Positions 6,595-14,081 of a stretch of 14,135 nucleotides of DNA are shown piece after piece; position 1 is the stretch's first letter; every line of letters starts with the position of its first letter. Position numbers and translations under genes: made by a program. This stretch comes from Halanaeroarchaeum sp051744605. Its GTDB lineage: Archaea > Halobacteriota > Halobacteria > Halobacteriales > Halobacteriaceae. The stretch covers positions 1 through 14,135 of the forward strand of contig JBNJDE010000058.1 of NCBI GenBank assembly GCA_051744605.1. The letters run 5' to 3'. The notes under the pieces were generated by a model. It was not told the DNA's origin and did no database searches. It saw only the letters and a list, made by a program, of their open reading frames with translations.

Positions 6595-8613
6595 TCACTC
6601 CGGACGACGAACCTGATGGCCCGGGTAGTCGCGTTCGAAGCGGTCCTCGAGTTCCTGCTCGGAGAATTCGATGATGACGGGTCGACCGTGTGGACACGAG
6701 AAGGGGTTCTCGCAGTCGTCCAGACGGGAGAGCAAGGAGACGACGTCCCCGTCGGACAGCGACGTATTGCCGGTGATCGACGGATAACAGGCGAGATCGG
6801 AGATGAGCGCGTCGGCGGCCGAATCGACGAGGTCGCGCTCGTCGCCCTCGAGGAACGACGCCAGCACGTCCTGGAGGAGCGACGGATCGAGCGCATCCGA
6901 GAGCACGGCCGGAACGGCCTCGACGACCGCGGTCCGGTCGTCGCGATGGGCTTCGAATCCAACCTCGCGCAGGTCGATTAGGGCCTCGTCGAAGACGCTC
7001 GCCTCGTGGGCCGTGAGTTCCACCTCGACGGGCGACACCAGCGTCTGGGAGTCCGTCCGGGTCGCCAGTCGCTTCGCGAGGCGTTCGTAGTTGATGCGCT
7101 CGTCCGCCGCGTGCTGGTCGACGAGCACCAGTCCGTCGGGGGACTCGGCCACGACGTAGGTGTCGTGGACCTGGCCGAGGACGCGAAGTGGCGGGAGAGT
7201 CTCGAAGTCCGTCGTCGATTCGACGTCGGTCAGCCCGGGGTGGTCGAGCGGTCCAGCGAACTTGCGGTCGGCTTCGACGTCGTCCGACGGTTGCGCTGGG
7301 GCGGTGTCGACGTCCATCGACGGCCCGTCTGGAGAGCGATCGGTGGCGCCACCCGCCGGTTCTCCCGTGGGGTCGGCGGGCGCCGACCGCTGACCCTCCG
7401 GTGCCCTACTGCTCGACCGTGTGGCGTCCCCCGACGACGTATCCGGTTCCGACGCCGCAATTCCGTTCAGCGAATCACCTTCTCGGACGACGTTTTCGGG
7501 GTCTGTCGCCCCCGCCGTCTTCTCATCCGCCGGGTCGCCGTCGTCGTGACGTTCCGGTCCAACTGGCGTCTCGTCCGGGGCAGAGCGGCCCCGCGGTGCG
7601 CTACTCCGAACGAGTCCGTGGTCGAGGAGGGCGCCCTCGACGGCGTCCTCGATAGTCCCGTAGACGGCCGGCTCGTCGTCGAATCTGACCTCCATCTTCC
7701 GGGGGTGGACGTTCACGTCGACCGTCTCGGCTGGGACGTCTACGAACAGTGCCGCGAAGGGGTACCGGTCGGCGGCGAGCTGTTTGCCGTACGCCGAGAC
7801 GACCGCCCCGCGCAAGTCGCCGTCCCGGACGTAGCGACCGTTGACGTAGGTCGAGACGTACTCCCGGGCGCTCCGGGTGGTCTCGGGATCGCTGACGTAC
7901 CCCGCTACCGAGGCGACCGCCGACTCGTGGTCGACGGGGATCATCGATTCGGCGACGTCCCGCCCGTAGACGGCGAGCATCGCTTCGCGGACGTCACCCT
8001 GACCGGTCGTGGCGAAGACGCGATTGCCGTCGTGGGAGAGCGACACGGCGACCGAGGGGTTCGCGAGCGCGTATCGCGTGACAACCCGGTTGACGTGGGC
8101 GAACTCGGTCGCGTCGGTCTTGAGGTACTTCTCCCTGGCGGGCGTGTTGAAAAAGAGGTCCTCGACGGTGACCGTCGTTCCGGGGGGCCGGCCGGCCGGC
8201 TGCACTGACTCGACCGTGCCGCCCACCATCCGCAGTTCGGTGCCGACGTCCGCACCGTCGCGTGCTCGCGTCGTCACGGTCATCCGGGAGACGGCCCCGA
8301 TGGTATACAGCGCCTCCCCCCGGAATCCAAGCGTCCCGACCCCTGCGGCCAGGTCGTCGATGTCCCGGATCTTGCTCGTGGTGTGCTGCTCGACCGCCGC
8401 TCGAACGTCGGCGTCGCTCATCCCGCGGCCATCGTCGGCCACCTCGATGCGGTCGGTCCCGTTCCCGGTCACCGAGACGTCGATCCTGTCGGCCCCGGCG
8501 TCGATGCTGTTCTCGACGAGTTCTTTGACGACCGACGCGGGCCGTTCGACCACCTCGCCGGCCGCGATACGTTCGATCGTCCGGTCGTCGAGTCGGGTGA
8601 TGTACTCGCTCAT
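6595..8613 (-). CDS. mutL: DNA mismatch repair protein MutL with endonuclease-type C-terminus
   Basis: 672 residues. The N-terminal GHKL ATPase shows the Bergerat-fold motifs: RIAAGEVVERPASVVKELVENSIDAG (about 15-40; Glu31 and Asn35 are the catalytic and Mg-binding residues of the fold), DDGRGM (60-65), and TTSKI with GTLGFRGEAL (78-102). The transducer domain includes NVHPRKMEVRF (301-311). A linker rich in Asp, Ser, Pro and Gly runs from about 335 to 470. The C-terminal dimerisation domain carries DQHAADERINYE (499-510), which fits the DQHA(X)2E(X)4E metal-binding endonuclease motif, plus LACYPS (607-612) and CPHGRP (640-645). The protein should therefore nick the newly made strand itself, as in organisms without MutH. 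The ATG at 8613 overlaps the mutS stop by four bases (ATGA), showing translational coupling. Confidence 0.97.
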   Translation of the reverse strand: MSEYITRLDDRTIERIAAGEVVERPASVVKELVENSIDAGADRIDVSVTGNGTDRIEVADDGRGMSDADVRAAVEQHTTSKIRDIDDLAAGVGTLGFRGEALYTIGAVSRMTVTTRARDGADVGTELRMVGGTVESVQPAGRPPGTTVTVEDLFFNTPAREKYLKTDATEFAHVNRVVTRYALANPSVAVSLSHDGNRVFATTGQGDVREAMLAVYGRDVAESMIPVDHESAVASVAGYVSDPETTRSAREYVSTYVNGRYVRDGDLRGAVVSAYGKQLAADRYPFAALFVDVPAETVDVNVHPRKMEVRFDDEPAVYGTIEDAVEGALLDHGLVRSSAPRGRSAPDETPVGPERHDDGDPADEKTAGATDPENVVREGDSLNGIAASEPDTSSGDATRSSSRAPEGQRSAPADPTGEPAGGATDRSPDGPSMDVDTAPAQPSDDVEADRKFAGPLDHPGLTDVESTTDFETLPPLRVLGQVHDTYVVAESPDGLVLVDQHAADERINYERLAKRLATRTDSQTLVSPVEVELTAHEASVFDEALIDLREVGFEAHRDDRTAVVEAVPAVLSDALDPSLLQDVLASFLEGDERDLVDSAADALISDLACYPSITGNTSLSDGDVVSLLSRLDDCENPFSCPHGRPVIIEFSEQELEDRFERDYPGHQVRRPE

Positions 8614-11273
8614 TGGAGTCGTCTCTTGAGATCCTGAACCCGGGAGAGGACCTCCACGGGCGTGAGTTCGTTGATCGGGAGGTCGGCGAGTTCTTCGATC
8701 ACGGCCTCGTGCGCTGAGTCGAGTCGCTCGTCGGTCTCGCCCGAGTCGTCGCCGTCGCCGTTCGCTCTGAACTCGCCGGAGCCGAGGTCGAAGACCGCCT
8801 GGACCGGTTCGCCGCCACCGCTTCCCTTCGCCTCGATAGCGTTGTCGGCACGGAGGGACTCCAGGACCGCGGACGCACGGTCGACGACGGGGCCGGGGAC
8901 GCCAGCCAGGTCCGCGACGTGGATACCGTAACTGCGGTCGGTCGGCCCGTCGCGGACGGTCCGGAGGAAGGTCACGTCGTCACCGCGTTCGTCCGCGGCG
9001 ACGTGGACGTTGGCGACGTCGTCGAGGTGGTCGGCGAGGCGCGTGAGTTCGTGATAGTGCGTCGCGAAGAGCGTCTTCGCGCGCACTTCGTTGTGGAGAT
9101 ACTCCGTCGCCGCCCAGGCGATGGAGATGCCGTCGTAGGTGGCGGTCCCCCGACCGACCTCGTCCAGGATGACCAGCGAGTCTTCGGTCGCCGAGTGCAG
9201 GATGTTCGAGAGCTCCTGCATCTCCACCATGAACGTCGACCGACCCTGGGCCAGTTCGTCCAGCGCGCCGACGCGGGTGAAGATGCCGTCGACGATGCCG
9301 ACCGTCGCCGACCGGGCCGGAACGTAGCTACCGACCTGTGCGAGCAAGACGATCAGGGCGGTCTGGCGGAGGTAGGTCGACTTGCCCGACATGTTGGGAC
9401 CGGTGACGATGAGGAACCGTCTTCCCGCCTCGAATCGGGCGTCGTTCGGGACGAACTCGGTGGTCTGCTCGACGACGGGGTGGCGACCAGCCTCGACGTC
9501 GAGCTCGCCGTCCTCCGTGACCACGGGGCGCGTCCAATCGTTCTCGACGGCGTGGGTGGCCAGACCGGCCAGGGCGTCGAGTTCGGCGATGGCCCGACCC
9601 GCCTCCTGGAGGACGTCGGCGACGGTCCCCACCCGCTCGCGGAGTTCCTCGAAGAGTTCGTACTCCAGGTCGGCCCGTTCGTCCTCGATGCGGAGGATCC
9701 GGCGCTCTCGCTCGTCGAGTTCGTCGGTGGTGAACCGTTTGGAGTTCTTCAACGTCTTGATCTCGCGGTACTCATCGGGCGCCTTCTCCGCCTCCGACTT
9801 GCCGATCTGGATGTAGTAGCCGTCGGTCTGGTTGCGGTCCACCTGGAGATGGGTGATGCCCAGCCTGGACTTCTCCCGAGGAGCGAGGGAATCGAGCCAG
9901 TCGGTGGCCGACTCGAACCCGTCGATGAGGTCGTCCAGATCGTCGTCGTAGCCGCGTTTGAACAGCCCGCCCTGCCTGAGCGTCTTCGGTGGATCCTCGA
10001 CGAGGGCGTCGGCGAGTTCGTCTCGGACGTCCGCGAGCGCGTCACGGTCCGGGCGCTCGACGATAGCCGCGACCGGCGAGTCGGCGAGGCCGGGCGTCGA
10101 TTCGACCGCTTCGGTCACCTCGGGGAGCGTCGCGAGCGTGTCTCGCACGCGGAGCAGGTCGGTCGCGTCGGCACTTCCGTGGGCGATCTTGCTCGCGAGC
10201 CGTTCGAGGTCGTAGGTCTCCGCGAGCGTCTCGCCGATGGAATCTCGTGCCAGGGCCGCCTGGGCAAATGCAGTCACGGCCTCCTGACGCCGTTCGATCT
10301 CGTCGAGTGAGCGGCGTGGGCGCTGGAGCCATTCGCGGAGCAGTCGACCCCCCGCGCTGGTGACGGTGTGATCGAGGGTCGAGACGAGCGACCCGGACGC
10401 GTCGCCGTGCATCGTCTCCGTGAGTTCGAGGTTGCGCTGGGTGGTGGCGTCCAGTTCCACGTGGTCGTCCGCGCGGTAGGGCTGGAGACGGGTGAACGAA
10501 CGCTTCACGCCCAGACCGGTCTCGGCGACGTAATCGAGGGCGGCACCCGCTGCCCGGACGGCGGGGCTTCCTGGCTCGATGCCGAGGCTGTGAAGCGCTT
10601 CCTCGCCGAACTGCTGCTCGAGGCGGTGGGTCGCGGCCCCGGCGGCGAACGCGTTCGCCTCGTGGAGGGTCACGGTCGCGTCGGTCCGCGAGCGGAGTGT
10701 CGAGACGGCCTCATCGTCCCCGCGGAGCAGCGGCCCCGGAAGGACCTCGACGGGGTCGAAGCGGTAGAGTTCCGTGTAGGCGTCTCCCGCGGTGGCTACC
10801 TGGGTGACGTGGAATCGGCCGGTGGTGACGTCGATGAACGCGAGCCCCCAGGCGTCATCGTCGTCGCGGACGACGGTGGCCAGGTACTGGGCGCTCGCAT
10901 CGCTGGTCTCGAGGAGCGTCCCCGGCGTGACGACCCTGGACACCTCGCGTTCGTGACCGCCGTCGACCTCGAACTGGTCGGCGACGGCCACGCGATAGCC
11001 ACGCTCGACGAGCGCCTTGAGATAGGGCGTGAGTTCCGAGACCGGGACGCCGGCCATCGGATACGAGGAACCGTGACTCGACTTCGTCGATAGCTGGAGA
11101 TCGAGTTCCTCGGCGACCGTCTCGGCGTCGTCGGCGAAGAACTCGTAGAAATCGCCCACCTGCATCGCGAGGAGGTCGGCCGCCGCGTCGGCCTTCAACG
11201 AGAGAAATTCGTCGACGATGCCGGTCACGGCGACCACCCCCGGATCTGCCGGCCCGTCGATGGGGTCATACAC
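8610..11273 (-). CDS. mutS: DNA mismatch recognition ATPase MutS (MutS1 type)
   Basis: 887 residues. The mismatch-recognition domain begins with GDFYEFF (40-46), holding the Phe-X-Glu that stacks on the mispaired base. Core, lever and clamp regions follow, with the charged coiled-coil-like stretch about 515-545. The ATPase domain has Walker A GPNMSGKS (625-632), ILDEVGRGT (702-710, Walker B) and FATHYHEL (736-743). A low-complexity Gly/Asp linker at 815-855 leads to a helical C-terminus. These mark a MutS1 acting in mismatch repair, not a MutS2-like protein. The GTG at 11273 is favoured because a TATA-like box (11291-11300) lies about 22 bases upstream, predicting a leaderless mRNA. A second GTG at 11228 (VTGIVDEF) would give 872 residues and is also credible, because conservation begins there. 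It is the first gene of the mutS-mutL-actin-like-methyltransferase run. Confidence 0.97.
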   Translation of the reverse strand: MYDPIDGPADPGVVAVTGIVDEFLSLKADAAADLLAMQVGDFYEFFADDAETVAEELDLQLSTKSSHGSSYPMAGVPVSELTPYLKALVERGYRVAVADQFEVDGGHEREVSRVVTPGTLLETSDASAQYLATVVRDDDDAWGLAFIDVTTGRFHVTQVATAGDAYTELYRFDPVEVLPGPLLRGDDEAVSTLRSRTDATVTLHEANAFAAGAATHRLEQQFGEEALHSLGIEPGSPAVRAAGAALDYVAETGLGVKRSFTRLQPYRADDHVELDATTQRNLELTETMHGDASGSLVSTLDHTVTSAGGRLLREWLQRPRRSLDEIERRQEAVTAFAQAALARDSIGETLAETYDLERLASKIAHGSADATDLLRVRDTLATLPEVTEAVESTPGLADSPVAAIVERPDRDALADVRDELADALVEDPPKTLRQGGLFKRGYDDDLDDLIDGFESATDWLDSLAPREKSRLGITHLQVDRNQTDGYYIQIGKSEAEKAPDEYREIKTLKNSKRFTTDELDERERRILRIEDERADLEYELFEELRERVGTVADVLQEAGRAIAELDALAGLATHAVENDWTRPVVTEDGELDVEAGRHPVVEQTTEFVPNDARFEAGRRFLIVTGPNMSGKSTYLRQTALIVLLAQVGSYVPARSATVGIVDGIFTRVGALDELAQGRSTFMVEMQELSNILHSATEDSLVILDEVGRGTATYDGISIAWAATEYLHNEVRAKTLFATHYHELTRLADHLDDVANVHVAADERGDDVTFLRTVRDGPTDRSYGIHVADLAGVPGPVVDRASAVLESLRADNAIEAKGSGGGEPVQAVFDLGSGEFRANGDGDDSGETDERLDSAHEAVIEELADLPINELTPVEVLSRVQDLKRRLQ

Positions 11274-11289
11274 GCTTCGACGCCACCGG

Positions 11290-11301
11290 CGGATAAAATC
11301 C
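11290..11301 (-). promoter_or_regulatory. TATA-like promoter of the mutS cluster
   Basis: On the minus strand the stretch reads GATTTTATCC, a good haloarchaeal TATA box, ending 18 bases before the GTG at 11273 and centred about 22 upstream. It lies between the stop of the HypE-like gene (11307) and mutS. The mutS cluster therefore probably has its own transcript even though the upstream gene is on the same strand only 33 bases away. Confidence 0.55.
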
Positions 11302-11306
11302 CTGTG

Positions 11307-12332
11307 CTATCGCCGTTCGGGTGCGCCGAACCGCTCGCGGGCCCGCTCGTAGGTGGGCCAGAAGGGGTCTCGGTCCGGGGCCTCGATAGCCGTGCCGTCC
11401 ACGACGACGTCGCCGCCGTCGGTGACGCTGCCGACTTCGGCAGCCCGGATACCCACTTCCTCGAGAGCGGCGAGCACGGTGTCGACGCCGGACGGCTCGA
11501 CGGTCATCAGGACGGACCCTTCGCTACTCGAGACCCACGGGTCGAGGTCGAAGTACTCGCACAGTTCCAGCACGCCGTCCCCGATGGGGAAACGTTCGCG
11601 CTCGACCGCGAGACCCACGTCGCTCGCACTGGCCAGTTCGAGGAGTGCGTTGTCGATGCCGCCTTCGGTCGCGTCGTGCATGGCGGTAACCGGGCCAGCG
11701 GCCGCGGCGGTGAGCGCGTCCTCGACCGGTGACACCTCGTCGAAGCGTGCGCGAGCAGCGTCGAGGGTCGAGGCTGGGAGGTCGAGTGCGTCACCGAAGA
11801 CGGTCGAGAGCACGCCCGTCGTCTCGACGGCGGGTCCCTTGGTGACGACGAGGCGGTCGCCCGACGCTGCGCCGGTGGGAAGGACGAGGTCCTCGGGCCG
11901 ACCGACGGCGAGGCCGGTCGCTCCTCCGATGGTGGGGAACGCGGTCCCCGCGTAGGCGCCGGTGTGGCCAGTGGCCACGGTGATGCCGAGATCGCGCGCC
12001 TCGCGGTCGAAGACCGACCAGATGGTCGCGAAGGTCTCCTCGTCGGTCGAGGGAGGGAGGTTGAAGTCGACACTGAGGTGGGTCGGCGGGATGCCCGAGA
12101 GGGCGACGTCGCTCACCACGATGTGGAAGGCGAACCAGGCGGCCCGCTCGAGGCCCAGATCCCGAAGGACGAACAACGGGTCCGTGGCGAGGGCGAGAAC
12201 GTGCTCGCCGACGTCTATCACGCCGAAATCCGCCCCATGCGTCGGGCCGAGTCTGACGTCGTCACGGTCGGCACCGAGCCGTGAACCGATGTATTCGTCG
12301 AAGAACGCACGGTCGACTTTCCCCGGATCCAT
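11307..12332 (-). CDS. AIR synthase-fold (PurM/HypE/ThiL-like) protein of unknown substrate
   Basis: 341 residues from the ATG at 12332. The N-terminal half has the ATP-binding features of the PurM/HypE/SelD/ThiL superfamily: GADFGVIDVG (33-42), LATDPLF (48-54), an AFHIVVSDVALSGIPP segment (68-83), GHTGAY (122-127) and a Gly-rich GGATGLAVG (136-144). The C-terminal half has MHDATEGGIDNALLEL (218-233), the counterpart of the MRDPTRGG motif of HypE. It ends EAPDRDPFWPTYERARERFG, without the Pro-Arg-Ile-Cys tail whose cysteine HypE uses in making the cyanide ligands of NiFe-hydrogenase, so it is unlikely to serve hydrogenase maturation. Family members use ATP to activate a carbonyl, carbamoyl or phosphate group. 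The substrate here is not evident. It is divergent from the NSS transporter gene and lies upstream of mutS on the same strand. Confidence 0.8.
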   Translation of the reverse strand: MDPGKVDRAFFDEYIGSRLGADRDDVRLGPTHGADFGVIDVGEHVLALATDPLFVLRDLGLERAAWFAFHIVVSDVALSGIPPTHLSVDFNLPPSTDEETFATIWSVFDREARDLGITVATGHTGAYAGTAFPTIGGATGLAVGRPEDLVLPTGAASGDRLVVTKGPAVETTGVLSTVFGDALDLPASTLDAARARFDEVSPVEDALTAAAAGPVTAMHDATEGGIDNALLELASASDVGLAVERERFPIGDGVLELCEYFDLDPWVSSSEGSVLMTVEPSGVDTVLAALEEVGIRAAEVGSVTDGGDVVVDGTAIEAPDRDPFWPTYERARERFGAPERR

Positions 12333-12483
12333 ACACGAGACATGACGAGGGCCGGACTTGAGTGGGCCGATTCGAGCCTGGATACACGGCGACTGTTTCG
12401 GGCCGCACAGACCCCGTTCGACCCCTCACCAACTGTCGAATTACCCGGCCTATCCCCTGGCTGGAAATATTTGCCCGAAGGAA

Positions 12484-12494
12484 ACTATTAATAC
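12484..12494 (+). promoter_or_regulatory. TATA box of the NSS transporter gene
   Basis: ACTATTAATAC, preceded by a purine-rich CGAAGGAA (BRE-like), lies 27-37 bases before the ATG at 12521. Transcription would start near 12515-12518, giving an almost leaderless mRNA. A second AT-rich patch, GAAATATTT at 12463-12471, is further upstream and could be an alternative or a regulator site. Confidence 0.6.
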
Positions 12495-12526
12495 CATGTT
12501 CATTGTGAACAAGTACGAACATGGTA
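12492..12526 (+). promoter_or_regulatory. Candidate operator: 10-base inverted repeat spanning the transporter start codon
   Basis: TACCATGTTC at 12492-12501 is repeated exactly in inverse as GAACATGGTA at 12517-12526, with 15 bases between. A nested GTTCA-TTG-TGAAC palindrome sits at 12498-12510, so GTTC/GAAC half-sites occur three times with centres about 9-10 bases apart, roughly one helical turn. The array begins at the edge of the TATA box and covers the expected transcription start and the ATG. That is where a repressor of a haloarchaeal gene would bind. No regulator gene is adjacent. Confidence 0.45.
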
Positions 12527-13840
12527 CGTGAAACCTGGGGAACCCGTGTCGGGTTCATCCTCGCGGCAGTCGGAAGCGCAGTGGGCCTTGGTAACATCTG
12601 GCGGTTCCCGTTCCTCACCGGGGAGTCCGGTGGCGCAGCGTTCCTGTTCGTGTATCTGGCGTTCGTCGCCTTCATCGGATTGCCGGTACTGATGGTGGAG
12701 TTCGTGATCGGTCGTCGCTCGAACCGGAACGTCATCGGTGCGTTCAAAGAGCTGGATAACCCGAACTGGCAGTTCGCTGGCTTCGTCGGCGCGCTCGCCG
12801 GGTTCATCATCCTCTCGTACTACAGCGTCGTGGGCGGCTGGGTGATCCAGTATTTCGTGTCCTCCTTCACGGGGGCGTACGCAGGCGACGCCGCCGCGTA
12901 CTTCGGTCAGGCAGCTACGGGGACGAACGCCATCGTGGCCCACGCCATCTTCATGGGGCTGGTGGCAGGCATCGTCGCCTTCGGTATCCGTGACGGGCTG
13001 GAACGGGCCGCGAAGTTGATGGTGCCGTCCATCATCGCGTTGCTCATCATCCTGGCGGGATACGGGGCCACGCTCTCCGGTTCGAGCGAGGCGTACGCCT
13101 ACTACCTCTCGCCGAACCTCGATGCCATCCTCTCGAATCTTGGCACCATCGCCCCGGCCGCAGCGGGGCAGGCGTTCTTCACGCTCTCGCTCGGGATGGG
13201 TGTAATGGTCACCTACGCGTCCTACATCGACGAGGACCGCAGTCTCCTGCAGGACGCGGGGACTATCGTCGTGGTCGACACGGGTATCGCGTTCCTCGCC
13301 GGTCTCGTGGTCTTCCCGTTCCTGTTCACCCAGGGCGTCGACCCCGGCTCCGGCGGTGCCGGCGCAGTCTTCATTAGCCTGGCTGCGGCGTTCTCCTCGC
13401 TGCCGGCAGGTGGCATCATCGGCGCCATCTTCTTCTTCACGCTCGGCATCGCAGCGCTCACGAGCGCCTTTTCCATCCTCGAGGTCGTCGTCTCCTACGT
13501 CATCGACACCTTCGACGTCGAACGGCGTAACGCGACCCTGGTCCTGGCTGCGATCATCTTCGTGGTCGGTATCCCGACGGCCATCGACCTGACCTGGCTC
13601 GACGTCTACGACCTCTTCGCCAACAACATCCTGCTCATCCTCGGCGGCCTGCTGATGTCGCTGTTCATCGGCTGGGTCTACGCGGAGGAAGGGGTCGACG
13701 AACTCACCAAGGGCGGGCCCAGCAAGGCCATCGCGACCGGGTGGCTCTGGGTCGTCCGTGTCGTCATCCCGGTCGTCCTGGCGTACACGCTGTACCTCGG
13801 CGCGACGGAGTACTGGGCGTTCCTGATGGAGACGTTCTAG
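12521..13840 (+). CDS. Sodium-dependent neurotransmitter:sodium symporter (NSS/SNF) family amino acid transporter
   Basis: 439 residues, like the 11-helix prokaryotic members MhsT and Tyt1. The first helix has the family hallmark GSAVGLGNIWRFP (18-30), which contains the unwound sodium- and substrate-binding segment. It is followed by GGAAFLFVYL and PVLMVEFVIGRRS (55-67). Near residue 226 comes a GQAFFTLSLGMGVMVTYASY block, matching helix 6 of LeuT with its conserved Ser/Gly-Phe-Ser type region, then further hydrophobic helices to a short C-terminus. It should carry an amino acid inward with Na+ across the cell membrane; the exact substrate is unknown. The ATG at 12521 is supported by the TATA spacing and by the family-typical MVRETWGTRVGFI start. 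It is divergent from the AIR synthase-like gene with 188 bases between, and a T-run follows the stop. Confidence 0.93.
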   Translation: MVRETWGTRVGFILAAVGSAVGLGNIWRFPFLTGESGGAAFLFVYLAFVAFIGLPVLMVEFVIGRRSNRNVIGAFKELDNPNWQFAGFVGALAGFIILSYYSVVGGWVIQYFVSSFTGAYAGDAAAYFGQAATGTNAIVAHAIFMGLVAGIVAFGIRDGLERAAKLMVPSIIALLIILAGYGATLSGSSEAYAYYLSPNLDAILSNLGTIAPAAAGQAFFTLSLGMGVMVTYASYIDEDRSLLQDAGTIVVVDTGIAFLAGLVVFPFLFTQGVDPGSGGAGAVFISLAAAFSSLPAGGIIGAIFFFTLGIAALTSAFSILEVVVSYVIDTFDVERRNATLVLAAIIFVVGIPTAIDLTWLDVYDLFANNILLILGGLLMSLFIGWVYAEEGVDELTKGGPSKAIATGWLWVVRVVIPVVLAYTLYLGATEYWAFLMETF

Positions 13841-13856
13841 TCCCTACGCCGTAACC

Positions 13857-13870
13857 GCTTTCGAGTTTTT
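13857..13870 (+). terminator. T-rich terminator after the NSS transporter gene
   Basis: GCTTTCGAGTTTTT starts about 17 bases after the TAG stop and ends in a run of five T (13866-13870). Archaeal RNA polymerase terminates at such oligo-T tracts without needing a hairpin, and none is evident here. Confidence 0.5.
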
Positions 13871-13940
13871 CGCGGGGGCACGCGTGTCCAGTGGCAGAGC
13901 CATGTATCGGTTTGGCGGGGGCGGCACCGGCGCCCAAGTC

Positions 13941-13953
13941 GAAATCCTTTTTT
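13941..13953 (+). promoter_or_regulatory. BRE/TATA-like promoter of tRNA-Phe
   Basis: GAAATCCTTTTTT ends 25 bases before the mature tRNA 5' end. GAAAT fits a TFB-recognition element and the T-run stands in for the TATA box. The spacing suits a transcript starting at or very near the tRNA 5' end. Confidence 0.45.
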
Positions 13954-13978
13954 CCATGCTCGGCTTCCGTCTGGATGC

Positions 13979-14052
13979 GCCGCCTTAGCTCAGACTGGGA
14001 GAGCACTCGACTGAAGATCGAGCTGTCCCCGGTTCAAATCCGGGAGGCGGCA
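13979..14052 (+). tRNA. tRNA-Phe (anticodon GAA)
   Basis: All four arms fold by eye. The acceptor stem is GCCGCCT with AGGCGGC (14045-14051) and discriminator A at 14052. The D stem is GCTC/GAGC, the anticodon stem CTCGA/TCGAG (14006-14010, 14018-14022) with loop CTGAAGA, and the T stem CCCGG/CCGGG with loop TTCAAAT. The anticodon GAA at 14013-14015 decodes UUC and UUU. The base after the anticodon is G, as needed for the wyosine-type modification of archaeal tRNA-Phe. There is no intron, and CCA is not encoded (TTA follows), so it is added by nucleotidyltransferase. Confidence 0.97.
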
Positions 14053-14056
14053 TTAT

Positions 14057-14081
14057 ACTCACAGTTCACATGCCTGTGAGT
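14057..14081. repeat. Inverted repeat just downstream of tRNA-Phe
   Basis: A perfect 8-base inverted repeat, ACTCACAG at 14057-14064 and CTGTGAGT at 14074-14081, with a 9-base loop, begins four bases after the tRNA 3' end. It may help form the 3' end of the precursor or be a protein-binding site. No T-run follows immediately. The remaining bases to the window edge show no gene start that can be supported. Confidence 0.35.

Noticed and set aside
7006..10310. Long plus-strand open frames opposite mutL and mutS (7006-8208 and 8919-10310)
   Set aside because: Antisense shadows of conserved genes. Their translations are Val/Arg/Gly/Asp-rich with no recognisable motif, and no promoter precedes them.
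11307..12332. HypE of hydrogenase maturation
   Set aside because: The required C-terminal cysteine motif is absent and no other hyp genes are nearby, so only the fold-level call is kept.
12262..12943. Minus-strand frames opposite the start of the NSS transporter and its promoter
   Set aside because: They overlap both divergent genes in another frame and have no family resemblance.
13891..14079. 62-codon frame running through tRNA-Phe
   Set aside because: It overlaps the whole tRNA and its promoter, with no protein-like features.
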